Part shown: positions 53,003-63,200 of the stretch, one piece after another
How positions within the stretch are numbered: the first letter of the stretch is position 1
Layout: every line of letters starts with the position of its first letter
Assembly (NCBI GenBank): GCA_023015825.1
Contig: JALKAW010000002.1
Span: forward strand, 1 to 64,000
Origin: Flavobacteriaceae bacterium S0862
Lineage (GTDB): Bacteria; Bacteroidota; Bacteroidia; Flavobacteriales; Flavobacteriaceae
Reading direction: 5' to 3'
DNA length: 64,000 bases
The notes under the pieces: model-generated
The model's input: the letters and a program-made list of their open reading frames with translations, nothing else
Database searches by the model: none
Told to the model about the DNA's origin: nothing
Made by a program: the position numbers and the translations under genes

Positions 53003-55279
53003 TTACACTCTTTTTTGCTTTTTTTGAGCATCTATTACCGCAATCGCTGCCATATTTACTATTTCGTCGACACTTGCATCAAGCTGTAAAATATGTGCAG
53101 GTTTCCTTAATCCCATCATTATTGGACCAATATTTTCAGCCTTATTTAGCTCTTTTAAAAGCTTATAAGTAATATTTGCTGCGTCTAAATTAGGGAATAT
53201 CAATGTGTTAACTTTTCTTCCAGCTAATTTCGAGAAAGGAAAAATATCCTGACGCATTTCATTATTCAATGCAAAATCCGTTTGAAATTCTCCATCTACA
53301 ATTAAGCTTGGATAGAAACGATGTAAGTATGATACCGCTTGCCTTACCTTTGATGCTTTCTCATTATCGGAAGATCCAAAATTAGAATAAGAAATCATTG
53401 CCATAACAGGCTCCAATCCAAACATTTTTACAGTGGTGGCAGTCATTTGTGCAATTTTGGCAAGGTCTTTTGAGGTTGGGTCAATATTTATGGAGGTATC
53501 ACTTAAAAACAATGGTCCTCTTTGGGTCATTAACACATTGGTCGTTGCAATTCTAGTAGCTCCTTTATCAAGTCCAATAAGTTCTAACATTGGTTTTACG
53601 ACTGTTGGGTAATTTCTTGAAAATCCTGAAATAAGTGCATCTGCATCGCCTTCATTTACCATCATTGCCGCGTAGTAATTACGTTCTCTTAATAATTTTC
53701 TAGCTGTTAGTTGAGTAATTCCACGTCTTTTTCTTTGATCCCAATAAATATCCGCGTAGGCATTCTTAGTTTCTTCTTGCTCATCAGATTTTGGATCGAT
53801 AATTTCTACATCAACATCAAATTCAATCTCTTCCTTTAGTTTTTCTATTTTATCACGACGCCCCAATAAAATCGGTATAGCAATACCTTCTTCATGAACT
53901 ATTTGGGCGGCTTTTAAAACGGTTAATTGATCAGCTTCTGCAAAAACAACACGTTTAGGATTTAGTTTGGCGCGACTGTGTAATAAGCGAACTAATTTGT
54001 TGTCGTTTCCTAAACGTTGCAATAAATGCTGTTCATATTTGTCCCAATCTTCTATAGGCTCTGTCGCTACACCACTATCCATCGCTGCTTTTGCTACAGC
54101 TGGTGGTACGACACCTATTAATCGAGGATCGAAAGGTTTTGGAATAATATAGTCTCTTCCAAACGTTAAACGTGTTTCTCCGTAGGCTACATTTACTTGT
54201 TCTGGGACAGGTTCTTTTGCTAAATCTGCCAAAGCAATAACCGCAGCTTTTTTCATTTCTTCATTAATAGCTGTAGCTCTAACATCTAAAGCACCTCTAA
54301 AAATAAATGGAAATCCTAGTACATTATTTACCTGATTTGGATGATCACTACGTCCAGTTGCCATAATAATATCGTCTCTAGTATCTACAGCTAGTTGATA
54401 AGCTATTTCAGGATCTGGGTTTGCCATAGCAAAGACTATTGGGTCTTTTGCCATGGTTTTAAGCATCTGAGGTGTTACAATATCTGATGTTGATAATCCA
54501 ATAAACACATCCGCATTTTTCATGGCATCATCAAGCGAACTAATATCTCTTGAGGTAGCAAACTCAGCCTTTTGAGACGTTAGACTGTCTCTATCTTTCC
54601 TAATAACGCCTTTACTATCTAACATGACAATATTTTCGCGTTTAGCCCCAAAAGACTCATACAATCTAGTGCAAGAAATTGCGGCAGCTCCAGCACCACT
54701 TATTACAATAGTAACATCTTCTATCATTTTTTCAATGATTTCCAAGGCATTCAACAAAGCAGCAGCTGATATAATTGCTGTTCCATGTTGGTCATCATGC
54801 ATGACAGGAATATCAAGCTCTTCCTTTAAACGTCTTTCAATTTCAAAAGCTTCAGGTGCTTTAATATCTTCAAGGTTAATACCTCCAAAAGTGGGTGCGA
54901 TATTTTTTACAGTTTTAATAAACTCTTCAACATTTTCAGTATCTACCTCTATATCAAACACATCAATATCTGCAAAAATTTTAAACAACAAGCCTTTTCC
55001 TTCCATCACTGGCTTAGAGGCTTCGGGCCCTATATTACCAAGTCCCAAAACAGCTGTTCCGTTAGAAATTACAGCTACTAAATTTCCTTTAGCTGTATAT
55101 TTATAAGCATTGGCTTTGTCTTTTTCAATCTCTAAACAAGGTTCGGCTACTCCAGGGGAATACGCTAAAGATAAATCTCTTTGGGTGGCGTACCTTTTAG
55201 TTGGTACTACTTTTATTTTTCCAGGATTTGGTTTTGCGTGATAAATTAAGGCTTCTCTTCGTTTACTTTCCTTGCTCAT
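53003..55279 (-). CDS. maeB: NADP-dependent malic enzyme with C-terminal phosphotransacetylase-like domain
   Basis: A 758-residue bifunctional-type malic enzyme. The malic domain (about 1-190) has YSPGVAEPCLEI and VMHDDQHGTAIISAAALLNAL. The NAD-binding domain (about 190-420) includes VISGAGAAAISC, GLSTSDIVT and FAMANPDPEI. The C-terminal third (about 430-758) is the phosphotransacetylase-like domain: RVVFAEADQLTVLKAAQIV, LISGFSRNYPTVVKP. In other bacteria that domain is regulatory (acetyl-CoA sensing) and not active. The enzyme decarboxylates malate to pyruvate and makes NADPH. Confidence 0.96.
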   Translation of the reverse strand: MSKESKRREALIYHAKPNPGKIKVVPTKRYATQRDLSLAYSPGVAEPCLEIEKDKANAYKYTAKGNLVAVISNGTAVLGLGNIGPEASKPVMEGKGLLFKIFADIDVFDIEVDTENVEEFIKTVKNIAPTFGGINLEDIKAPEAFEIERRLKEELDIPVMHDDQHGTAIISAAALLNALEIIEKMIEDVTIVISGAGAAAISCTRLYESFGAKRENIVMLDSKGVIRKDRDSLTSQKAEFATSRDISSLDDAMKNADVFIGLSTSDIVTPQMLKTMAKDPIVFAMANPDPEIAYQLAVDTRDDIIMATGRSDHPNQVNNVLGFPFIFRGALDVRATAINEEMKKAAVIALADLAKEPVPEQVNVAYGETRLTFGRDYIIPKPFDPRLIGVVPPAVAKAAMDSGVATEPIEDWDKYEQHLLQRLGNDNKLVRLLHSRAKLNPKRVVFAEADQLTVLKAAQIVHEEGIAIPILLGRRDKIEKLKEEIEFDVDVEIIDPKSDEQEETKNAYADIYWDQRKRRGITQLTARKLLRERNYYAAMMVNEGDADALISGFSRNYPTVVKPMLELIGLDKGATRIATTNVLMTQRGPLFLSDTSINIDPTSKDLAKIAQMTATTVKMFGLEPVMAMISYSNFGSSDNEKASKVRQAVSYLHRFYPSLIVDGEFQTDFALNNEMRQDIFPFSKLAGRKVNTLIFPNLDAANITYKLLKELNKAENIGPIMMGLRKPAHILQLDASVDEIVNMAAIAVIDAQKKQKRV

Positions 55280-55304
55280 ATATTAGTTAGTTGCTATGAA
55301 TTGG

Positions 55305-55312
55305 CAAAGATA
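55305..55312 (-). promoter_or_regulatory. -7 box upstream of maeB
   Basis: The minus strand has TATCTTTG, an exact TAnnTTTG match and the same octamer as the cyoE -7 box. It ends 25 bases before the maeB ATG. No clear -33 TTTG was seen. Confidence 0.5.
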
Positions 55313-55331
55313 CAACCTAGAAATTAATTGC

Positions 55332-56258
55332 CTAATCTTTTAAAAATTTAATGTTTCTAGTAAGTCCTGAGAATTTTGTGCGTTTTACTGCCGATTTTTT
55401 AAACACTTTTTTAAAAGTATGTTCCGTAATCTCTTCCCAATCTTTTTTTGTCATTTCCAATAATTCTGGCTGCGAATTAAACAATGGTTCGTTATGTGGT
55501 TTTGAAAAACGATTCCAAGGGCACACATCTTGACAGACATCACATCCAAACATCCAATCATCAAATTGTCCCTTAAACTCCGTTGGAATATTCTCTTTAA
55601 GTTCTATAGTGAAATATGATATACATTTACTGCCATCAACCACATAAGGCTCAGTAATTGCTTGAGTTGGACAAGCATCAATACATGCTGTACAAGTACC
55701 ACAATGATCTGTAACGGGAGTATCGTACTCTAATTCTAAATCGATAATCAACTCAGCAATAAAATAGAAAGAGCCTACTTGTTGCGTTAGTAAATTACTA
55801 TGTTTACCAATCCAACCCAATCCTGATTTTGCTGCCCAAGCTTTGTCCAACACTGGTGCAGAATCTACAAAAGCACGACCATGAACTTCTCCAATTTCAT
55901 CTTGAATGAACTGTAAAAGAGATTTCAGCTTGTCCTTTATAACAAAGTGATAATCGGTTCCGTAAGCATATTTACTAATTTTTGGTGCAGTTTTATCTTT
56001 TTGCGTTTCAGAAGGAAAATAATTCAATAACAAAGACACAACACTTTTAGAACCTTCAACTAGTTTTGTTGGATCTAAACGTTTGTCAAAATGGTTTTCC
56101 ATATACTGCATCTCGCCATGCATATTCTGGTTAAGCCATTGTTCTAACCTTGGCGCTTCTGTTTCTAAAAACTCCGCTTTACTAATACCACAAGATAAAA
56201 AACCGAGGCGTTTGGCTTCGGTTTTAATGAGATCCGTATATGTTTGTTTAGGAATCAA
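55332..56258 (-). CDS. queG: Epoxyqueuosine reductase
   Basis: A 308-residue cobalamin-dependent enzyme for the last step of queuosine synthesis in tRNA anticodon position 34. The two [4Fe-4S] motifs are complete: Cys186, 189, 192 and 196 in [12 protein letters not shown], and Cys239, 242 and 246 in [10 protein letters not shown]. The catalytic-acid region is [12 protein letters not shown]. The C-terminal HEAT-like domain of longer homologues is missing, as in many Bacteroidetes. The first 4 bases overlap the stop of ruvB. Confidence 0.97.
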   Translation of the reverse strand: MIPKQTYTDLIKTEAKRLGFLSCGISKAEFLETEAPRLEQWLNQNMHGEMQYMENHFDKRLDPTKLVEGSKSVVSLLLNYFPSETQKDKTAPKISKYAYGTDYHFVIKDKLKSLLQFIQDEIGEVHGRAFVDSAPVLDKAWAAKSGLGWIGKHSNLLTQQVGSFYFIAELIIDLELEYDTPVTDHCGTCTACIDACPTQAITEPYVVDGSKCISYFTIELKENIPTEFKGQFDDWMFGCDVCQDVCPWNRFSKPHNEPLFNSQPELLEMTKKDWEEITEHTFKKVFKKSAVKRTKFSGLTRNIKFLKD

Positions 56259-57277
56259 AATAATCCTCCTTGAGTTCCTCCTTTTGTTTTTCCTAAATGT
56301 TTATATGCCTGTTCAGTCACTTCGCGACCACGAGGTGTACGCATTAAAAATCCTTGTTGAATTAAAAATGGTTCATATACTTCTTCAATAGTTTCAGCAC
56401 TTTCGCTTACAGCAGTTGCAATGGTTGTAATACCAACTGGTCCTCCTTTAAACTTATCGATTATTGTGGTTAGAATTTTATTATCCATTTCGTCCAGACC
56501 ATGTGCATCTACATTTAAGGCTTTTAAGCTGTACTTAGAAATCTCAATATCAATTTTTCCATTACCTTTAATTTGAGCAAAGTCTCTAACACGCCTTAGT
56601 AATGCATTGGCAATTCTAGGCGTACCTCGACTTCTACCTGCAATTTCAATAGCCGCCTCCATAGAAATTGGTACTTTAAGAATATGAGCACTTCGTTGTA
56701 CAATGGTTGACAATAGTTCTGTAGAGTAATATTGTAATCTGCTGCTTATTCCAAAACGTGCTCGCATTGGCGCTGTTAAAAGTCCTGAACGTGTGGTTGC
56801 ACCAACTAAGGTAAAAGGGTTTAAATTTATTTGAACCGAGCGAGCATTAGGCCCAGTTTCTATCATGATATCAATCTTAAAATCCTCCATAGCTGAATAT
56901 AAATATTCTTCAACTATTGGGCTTAAACGATGGATTTCATCAATAAACAATACATCTCTTTCTTCAAGGTTTGTTAGCAATCCTGCTAAATCTCCAGGTT
57001 TATCTAATACAGGTCCAGAGGTTACTTTAAGACTAACATCTAATTCGTTAGATAAAATGTGTGCTAAGGTCGTTTTTCCTAATCCTGGTGGTCCATGAAA
57101 TAAGGTGTGATCTAGTGCATCTCCGCGTAAATTAGATGCTTCAACAAACACCTTTAGATTCTCTAATACCTGATCTTGTCCTGCAAAATCTTCAAAGGAC
57201 AAAGGCCTTAAAGCTCTTTCAATATCATGTTCTTCTGAAGAGAGGTTTTCACTAGATGGATTAAGATTTTCGTTCAT
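56255..57277 (-). CDS. ruvB: Holliday junction branch-migration helicase RuvB
   Basis: A 340-residue AAA+ motor. Walker A is GPPGLGKT, Walker B is [10 protein letters not shown], sensor 1 is [11 protein letters not shown], and the Arg finger region is [15 protein letters not shown]. The winged helix follows, ending in [12 protein letters not shown]. It moves Holliday junctions with RuvA. The gene is first of its run and overlaps queG by 4 bases (ATGA). A TATATTTG -7-like motif (57282-57289) ends 4 bases before the start. Confidence 0.98.
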   Translation of the reverse strand: MNENLNPSSENLSSEEHDIERALRPLSFEDFAGQDQVLENLKVFVEASNLRGDALDHTLFHGPPGLGKTTLAHILSNELDVSLKVTSGPVLDKPGDLAGLLTNLEERDVLFIDEIHRLSPIVEEYLYSAMEDFKIDIMIETGPNARSVQINLNPFTLVGATTRSGLLTAPMRARFGISSRLQYYSTELLSTIVQRSAHILKVPISMEAAIEIAGRSRGTPRIANALLRRVRDFAQIKGNGKIDIEISKYSLKALNVDAHGLDEMDNKILTTIIDKFKGGPVGITTIATAVSESAETIEEVYEPFLIQQGFLMRTPRGREVTEQAYKHLGKTKGGTQGGLF

Positions 57278-57281
57278 ACTT

Positions 57282-57289
57282 CAAATATA
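57282..57289 (-). promoter_or_regulatory. Possible -7 box of ruvB, almost at the start codon
   Basis: The minus strand has TATATTTG, an exact TAnnTTTG match, with only 4 bases between it and the ruvB ATG. No -33 TTTG with the right spacing is visible. Confidence 0.35.
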
Positions 57290-57313
57290 AAGATACTCAG
57301 GCAAAATTCTATA

Positions 57314-57343
57314 TAAAAAAAGCCTTTCTGAATTAGAAAGGCT
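57314..57343 (-). terminator. Terminator at the end of the T9SS adhesin cassette
   Basis: A perfect 9-bp stem (57321-57329 with 57335-57343) with a 5-base loop, followed on the minus strand by a run of seven Ts. Confidence 0.92.
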
Positions 57344-57365
57344 TTTAAATATTAGTTTTTAAAAC

Positions 57366-59252
57366 TTAATTGATAATTGTGAATTCACAACGTCTATTAA
57401 TATCGTATTCTTCATCTTCACAAATGCCTTCTTTATCACATTTGTTTAATGGCTGCATTTCTCCATACCCAATACTCTTTAAACGACTTCTGTCAATACC
57501 TTTACTAACAAGATATTCTAAAGTTGATGCAGCACGTTTTTTAGATAATTCTAAATTATATTGGTCTTTTCCTCGAGCATCAGTATGCGCTGATACTTCA
57601 ACTTCCATGTCTGGATACTTGTTCATTAAATCAACTAGCACATCCAAAGTTGTTGCAGCATCAGTACGAATATTAGATTTGTCGAAATCGAAATATATTT
57701 TATCTAACTCAATTTGAACATCGCCTTTTTCGTTTTCTTTTACGCGTTCTTCAGCATCTGCATAAGATTCTAAAGTTAGGTATATATTATGCTGAACTTT
57801 TCCTTCACTATCTGTTGAAAATTCCACATCTTGTGGAATATAGGCTTTTCTAGTTCCGCGAATAGTGTACTTTTTATTTGGCTCAATTTTAAACAAGTAA
57901 TCTGCTTTACTACCAACGATTGAATCTTGAATCACAGTTCCAGTTTCATCAAATAAGGTTACTAATGAACCTACTAGTAATTCTTTGCTGTTTTTGTCTT
58001 GAACAATTCCTTCTACAAGGTATTTAGTGAGCATATTTTCTTCTCTAGCAAAACCATATAATCTATCGTGTCCACTTTTATTTGAAGACACAAAGCCTTT
58101 ATTATCTTTTTCTCTAATTACATAAGCGAAATCATCTAAACTACTGTTTATAGAGCTACCTAAATTTACTGGTTTATCAAAATTGCCGTTTACCATATTG
58201 CTTCTAAACACATCTAATCCACCATATCCTTGATGGTCATCTGATGCGAAATACAGGACATCTAAATTGCTGATAAATGGGAACTGCTCTCTATGTTTAG
58301 TGTTTATGGTTGCTCCTAAATTTTCAGGCTCTCCATAAGTGCCGTCATCATTGATAGCTACTTTATAAATATCAAAACCTCCCATACCTCCTGGCATATC
58401 ACTAGCAAAATAAAGTGTTTTACCATCTTTACTCAGGCTTGGATGCTCGGTACTATACTTGTTTGATGTGAATGGTAATGCAGTCACATTTGTCCAATTA
58501 CCATCAACTAATTCTGCTTTATAAATTTTAATATGAGCAATCCTTTCTTCGTCTGTTTTATTGCGTGTCTTGTTGGTTCTATTAAAATACATGGTTTTGC
58601 CATCACGACTAAATGTAGCGTTACTTTCGTGAGATTCTGTGTTAATAGCATCCGAAAAAGGCGTGATGTTTTCTAGTTTATTATCATCTGTTAAGTTAGC
58701 ACTATACAAGTCTAGATAAGGTAGGTCGTTCCATGCATAGGTTGGATTTTCGTTATTTCTTGCAGAAGCAAAAACCACTTTATCATCACCATAAAAAGAC
58801 AATCCGAAATCACTACTAGAGCCCTTATTTTCAATTTCCTTTAGGCTAAATGTATGAGGTGTTGTTTTTTCTGTTTTTTCAATAAAAGCTTGAGTGTTTA
58901 TTCTTTTGTTATAATATCTGCTTAAATGAACATCGGCTTCTTTATAATTTTTAACTCCTTTTAAGGCTTGAGCATATCGAAAATGCAACTCAATATCTAT
59001 AGAGTCTCCATAAGTTACAAATAGCTCACGGTAAGTTTTAATAGCTTTTTGTAAAGATGTATTATAATAATAACTATCTGCCAAATTTTGAAGCACAGTT
59101 TGTGAACGTTCTTTTGTTTCATAAATTTCGGCTGCTTCAACATAAGCTTTCATTTCAAAAAGCTTATTGGCTCTTTTTAGGTTTGCGTTTTGTGCCATTG
59201 TTATTCCACTAACTAATAAAAGGCAAACAAGAATATATTTTTGTGTTTTCAT
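57366..59252 (-). CDS. OmpA-family protein with TPR and WD40-like repeats (PorE-like)
   Basis: A 628-residue protein. After the signal peptide (MKTQKYILVCLLLVSGITMAQ) come TPR-like helices (about 25-125), then PD40/WD40-like repeats (about 150-400) such as ATFSRDGKTMYFNRT, PSLSKDGKTLYFASDM and PFISNLDVLYFASDD. A carboxypeptidase-regulatory-like beta domain follows (about 415-495). The C-terminal OmpA domain (about 510-628) has IYFDFDKSNIRTDAATTLD and VSAHTDARGKDQYNLELSKKRA. The domain order matches PorE, which links the T9SS to peptidoglycan. The genome may hold several paralogues, and this one probably serves the adjacent adhesin. Confidence 0.9.
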   Translation of the reverse strand: MKTQKYILVCLLLVSGITMAQNANLKRANKLFEMKAYVEAAEIYETKERSQTVLQNLADSYYYNTSLQKAIKTYRELFVTYGDSIDIELHFRYAQALKGVKNYKEADVHLSRYYNKRINTQAFIEKTEKTTPHTFSLKEIENKGSSSDFGLSFYGDDKVVFASARNNENPTYAWNDLPYLDLYSANLTDDNKLENITPFSDAINTESHESNATFSRDGKTMYFNRTNKTRNKTDEERIAHIKIYKAELVDGNWTNVTALPFTSNKYSTEHPSLSKDGKTLYFASDMPGGMGGFDIYKVAINDDGTYGEPENLGATINTKHREQFPFISNLDVLYFASDDHQGYGGLDVFRSNMVNGNFDKPVNLGSSINSSLDDFAYVIREKDNKGFVSSNKSGHDRLYGFAREENMLTKYLVEGIVQDKNSKELLVGSLVTLFDETGTVIQDSIVGSKADYLFKIEPNKKYTIRGTRKAYIPQDVEFSTDSEGKVQHNIYLTLESYADAEERVKENEKGDVQIELDKIYFDFDKSNIRTDAATTLDVLVDLMNKYPDMEVEVSAHTDARGKDQYNLELSKKRAASTLEYLVSKGIDRSRLKSIGYGEMQPLNKCDKEGICEDEEYDINRRCEFTIIN

Positions 59253-59269
59253 GGTTGTTTCGTTAAAGT

Positions 59270-60226
59270 TTAGAAGAATCTTGGTGAGCGGTCGTAACCT
59301 CCTTTAAGTCCAAATAAATCTACATCGAATAAGATGAATATTTCGTGTGACCCAGAATTAAAACTTCCTAAGTTAGATGTTGTAAAATCATAAGAGTAGC
59401 CAATCCTTAAATCGGGAGATACCCTAAAATTAACCAAGGCACTAATGGCATCGTCTAAGCGATATCCTAATCCTGCTTCAAGTTTTTCGTTTATCAATAC
59501 GTTTGCTGTTATATCTATTGCCAAAGGGGCTCCTTTAACGCCTTTAGCCATAAACGCAGGTTTAAATTTTAAATCTTCATTAATATCAAAAACATAACCT
59601 CCCGTTAAGAAATAATGTATGTCTTGTACACCTGTCGATTTAATTCCGTTTTCCGACTCTAAATGTGTTGTGGTTAACATGTTTGGAGCTGATAAGCCTA
59701 AGTAATAGTTATCTGTAAAATAAAAGGCTCCAATACCAATATTTGGGAATGTTCTATTTATATTTTCGTTAAAAGCAATATCTGTTGATGTATTACCAGA
59801 GTTCAATATAAAGCCATCGAAGTTGGCATTGAAAAAGGTAAAGCCAGCTTTTAGTCCTAATGATAATTTAGCCTCTAGACCAACAGGTAATACATAAGCA
59901 AAATCGGCATATATATTATTTTCATTAATAACATCTCCAATGTTATCGTTGGTAAAAGAAATACCCAACTCTATCTTTTCGTTTATTGGAGTATGTGCAA
60001 AAAAGCTTGCTGTTTTAGGTGCTCCTTCCATACCAACCCATTGCGTTCTATATAAGCCTCCTATATTTAGGATATCTTCGGTTGCTGTTGCATAACCTGG
60101 ATTAATAACACTCATGTTATACATATAATGTGTAAACTGAGGGTCTTGCTGTGCATTACTTTGAAAGGACAATAATGTCAAACAAATTAAAGCTGCTATT
60201 TTATGATATATTTTTGATTGTTTCAT
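59270..60226 (-). CDS. PorP/SprF family T9SS outer-membrane protein, partner of the adhesin
   Basis: A protein of about 318 residues. I place the start at the ATG at 60226 (MKQSKIYHKIAALICLTLLS), which gives a normal signal peptide. The upstream in-frame TTG codons would add MLITHNFRK, which is unlikely. The mature chain begins QQDPQFTHYMYNMSVINPGYATA, the family motif. The barrel ends with SHEIFILFDVDLFGLKG and the tail GGYDRSPRFF. It lies between the CTD adhesin and the OmpA gene, the classic cassette in which PorP/SprF handles secretion of the neighbouring type B cargo. Confidence 0.95.
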   Translation of the reverse strand: MKQSKIYHKIAALICLTLLSFQSNAQQDPQFTHYMYNMSVINPGYATATEDILNIGGLYRTQWVGMEGAPKTASFFAHTPINEKIELGISFTNDNIGDVINENNIYADFAYVLPVGLEAKLSLGLKAGFTFFNANFDGFILNSGNTSTDIAFNENINRTFPNIGIGAFYFTDNYYLGLSAPNMLTTTHLESENGIKSTGVQDIHYFLTGGYVFDINEDLKFKPAFMAKGVKGAPLAIDITANVLINEKLEAGLGYRLDDAISALVNFRVSPDLRIGYSYDFTTSNLGSFNSGSHEIFILFDVDLFGLKGGYDRSPRFF

Positions 60227-60254
60227 TTTTCTAAAATTGTGTGTTATCAACAAA

Positions 60255-63200
60255 TTATCTGCTTAGGTATAATCGTCCTTGTTCAGGTTTATTTTGACCA
60301 TCGTTAAAATTGAAAATGTAAAAATATACACCAACTGGCAAGTCTTTTCCAGATGTTCCAGAAACATTAGATTTACCATTAAAATGGGGTGTTGATGCGT
60401 TTCCTTTATATATAAGATTACCGTATCTATTATATATTTCCATTACAAAATTTGGATATATAACATCTAAATTATCAATGTTAAACGTTTCGTTAACACC
60501 ATCTCCATTGGGTGAAAATCCGTCTGGCAATAATAGCTTACCACAAGCTGAAAGGTCTGGTGTGACTGCTAGCCTTATACTGCTTTCACAACCAGTATTT
60601 GAATCGACTATTACCGCATAATATGTCGTAGCATTTGCAAGCAAAGTTCCAGCACCTAACACTGTTCCGTTTGTTGCAGCATCATACCAAATGATGTTGT
60701 TTGAGGATGCATTATACTCTGCGATGTTTACTGTTAAATCACCAATTGTTGGATTGTCATTAATACAATATTCCATATTAGGATTAATAAGTGTTGGTGT
60801 TAGCGCATCATTTACTGTTGCAACCACAAAAACGCTTTGGGAAGATTCACAACCCGAACCATTTGTTTGGGTCACATAATAATCTTCTCCATCGATTAAA
60901 GCTTCTGTTCCGTTTAATGACGTTGTAAGTGTATTATCGGTATACCATTTTAATGTTCCAGTTGCTGAAATACTTGCATTTATACTATTGACTGTTGGGT
61001 TTTCTGTTCTACAAAAAGTAGGATTAGCATCCAATACTGTTGGTGCCAAAATATCGCTTATAGTAACTGAAATTTGCGCAGTCGCATCTGTGTTACAAGG
61101 CGAAGTTGCAGTAACTGTATAAGTATAAGTTCCTGAAGCATCAGTATTTGGGTCGAAAACACCTGTACCACTTGCTAAAGCAGGTGACCAAGTCCCTCCT
61201 GAATCTGGAGTGCCTCCTAATTGGGTAAATAAATCGACGGTTCCATTAATAACACAAGCTATTATGGAGTTATCACTTCCTGCGTCTGGAGCTTGAGTTA
61301 CAGTAACTACTACATCACTACTGGTAGTTCCGCAAGCATTAGATAATGTATAAGTGTACGTTCTTGCTCCAACTAACAAATCAACTAAAGGGTCAAAAAC
61401 TCCAGTACCACTAGCTAAGGCTGGTGACCAAGTTCCTCCTGTATCTGCTGGACTTATTAGTGTAAATAAATCGACTGTGCCATTATCACTACATATATCA
61501 AGCGTAGCATCAGTACCAGAGTTATAGGGTTCTTCTACTGTAACAGTTATAATCGTACTTGCATCTGCACATGGTGCAGAACCTGCAATAAAATATGTGA
61601 ATTGATAAGTTCCCGCTGTCACAGCCGTAGCATTAAAAATATTTCCTGTTAAGGCTCCTGTACCATCTGTATCTTGCCAAACTCCTCCTGCATCTTGTGT
61701 GCCATCTAGCCCTAAAAATAAATCAACAGTAGCATTGTCATTACAAACAACTATTGGAGTTGTATTTGGGCTTCCTGAATTTGGTGTTTGAAATATGATA
61801 ACAGTAACTTCTAATCTTACCGATGATTCACATCCTGTAGTTGCATCTGTTTGAGTTGCATAATACGTTTCGCCATCAACTAATGCTGTTGTATCTGCTA
61901 AAGGTGTTCCACCTGTTGCTTCATCATACCAAAAAATTGATGCTCCTGTAGCTACTAAATCGGCTACTGTGGCAGTGTCGCAAAACTCTTGAGTAATTCC
62001 TCCTGTTGGCGTTGTAGCATCATTAATAATGATACTTACTGTAACTAAAACATCATCACAACTGCCTATGGCATCAACATCAAATGTAAAATTATATGTT
62101 CCGGAGGTAAGACCGTCTATAGTCACTAAATTCCCTGATAAAGCACCTGTGGCATCATCATCATTCCAAGTTCCAGTTTGATCTTCTCCTTCTAATAAAT
62201 CAAATAAGTTGACTGTTTGTGCGGTAGTAATATCTGCAACACAAAATTCTAAAGGCGTCTTAACTGTTCCCGATTCTGGTGCGTCTTCAATTATTACAAC
62301 TACAGTACTACTATTTGTACATCCATTAGCGTTCGTTATACTATATGTAAAACCATATGTGCCAATTGCTAATATTGTTAAGTCTACATCACTTCCTGTT
62401 AAAGCTCCTGTAGCATCATCATCTGTCCATGTCCCTCCAACATCATTACCAGAAAGTTGTCCGAATAAATCTAATGGTGAATTAGCTGCTAAATCGTTCT
62501 CACAAAATATTGCTGGTGTTGGTGTTCCTGTATTAGGTAATGGGTTAATTATAATTGTTACCGTCACTAATTCGTCATCACAAGTACCAATGGCATCAAC
62601 ATCAAAAGTGTAATTATATGTTCCTGCGGTTAATACTGATACATCTATTAGGTTAGCAATAGTTGATCCTGTATTGTCTGTACCTATATACCATATTCCT
62701 GTTTGGTCTTCTCCTGTTAGTAAATCAAATAAATTATAGCTTGTAGGAGCTGCACCTTCACAAAACTCAATTGCTGGATTAGCTGTTCCCGATTCTGGAG
62801 AAGGTTCTACTGTTATGGTTATTGTTTCTGTATCTTCACAAGTACCATTTGATATTGTATAGGTAAACTGATAAGGGCTTCCGCCTACAGTAAATGTTGT
62901 TATGTCTATTGGGTTGGAGACTACTACATTATTAGCATCTGTCCAAACACCTGAATTATTATCTTGAGAACCATCTAAGGCTAAAAATAAATCGAAAGGT
63001 GAATTTGCCGTCAAATCATTCTCACAAAATATTTGATTAACAGCATTACCTGCATTAGGATCTTGTAATACAATAACTTGTACAGTTGTAGACTCTTCTG
63101 GACATGAGTTTGGTAATACATTTTGAGTATATGTAAAATTATAAGTTCCTGGGGTAAATCCTGTTAAATTTATTGGAGTCGATACAACTGGATCTGTACT

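Noticed and set aside
60227-60253. A longer N-terminus for the PorP/SprF protein from two TTG codons
   Set aside because: The ATG at 60226 gives a proper signal peptide; the extra nine residues precede it with no conserved features.
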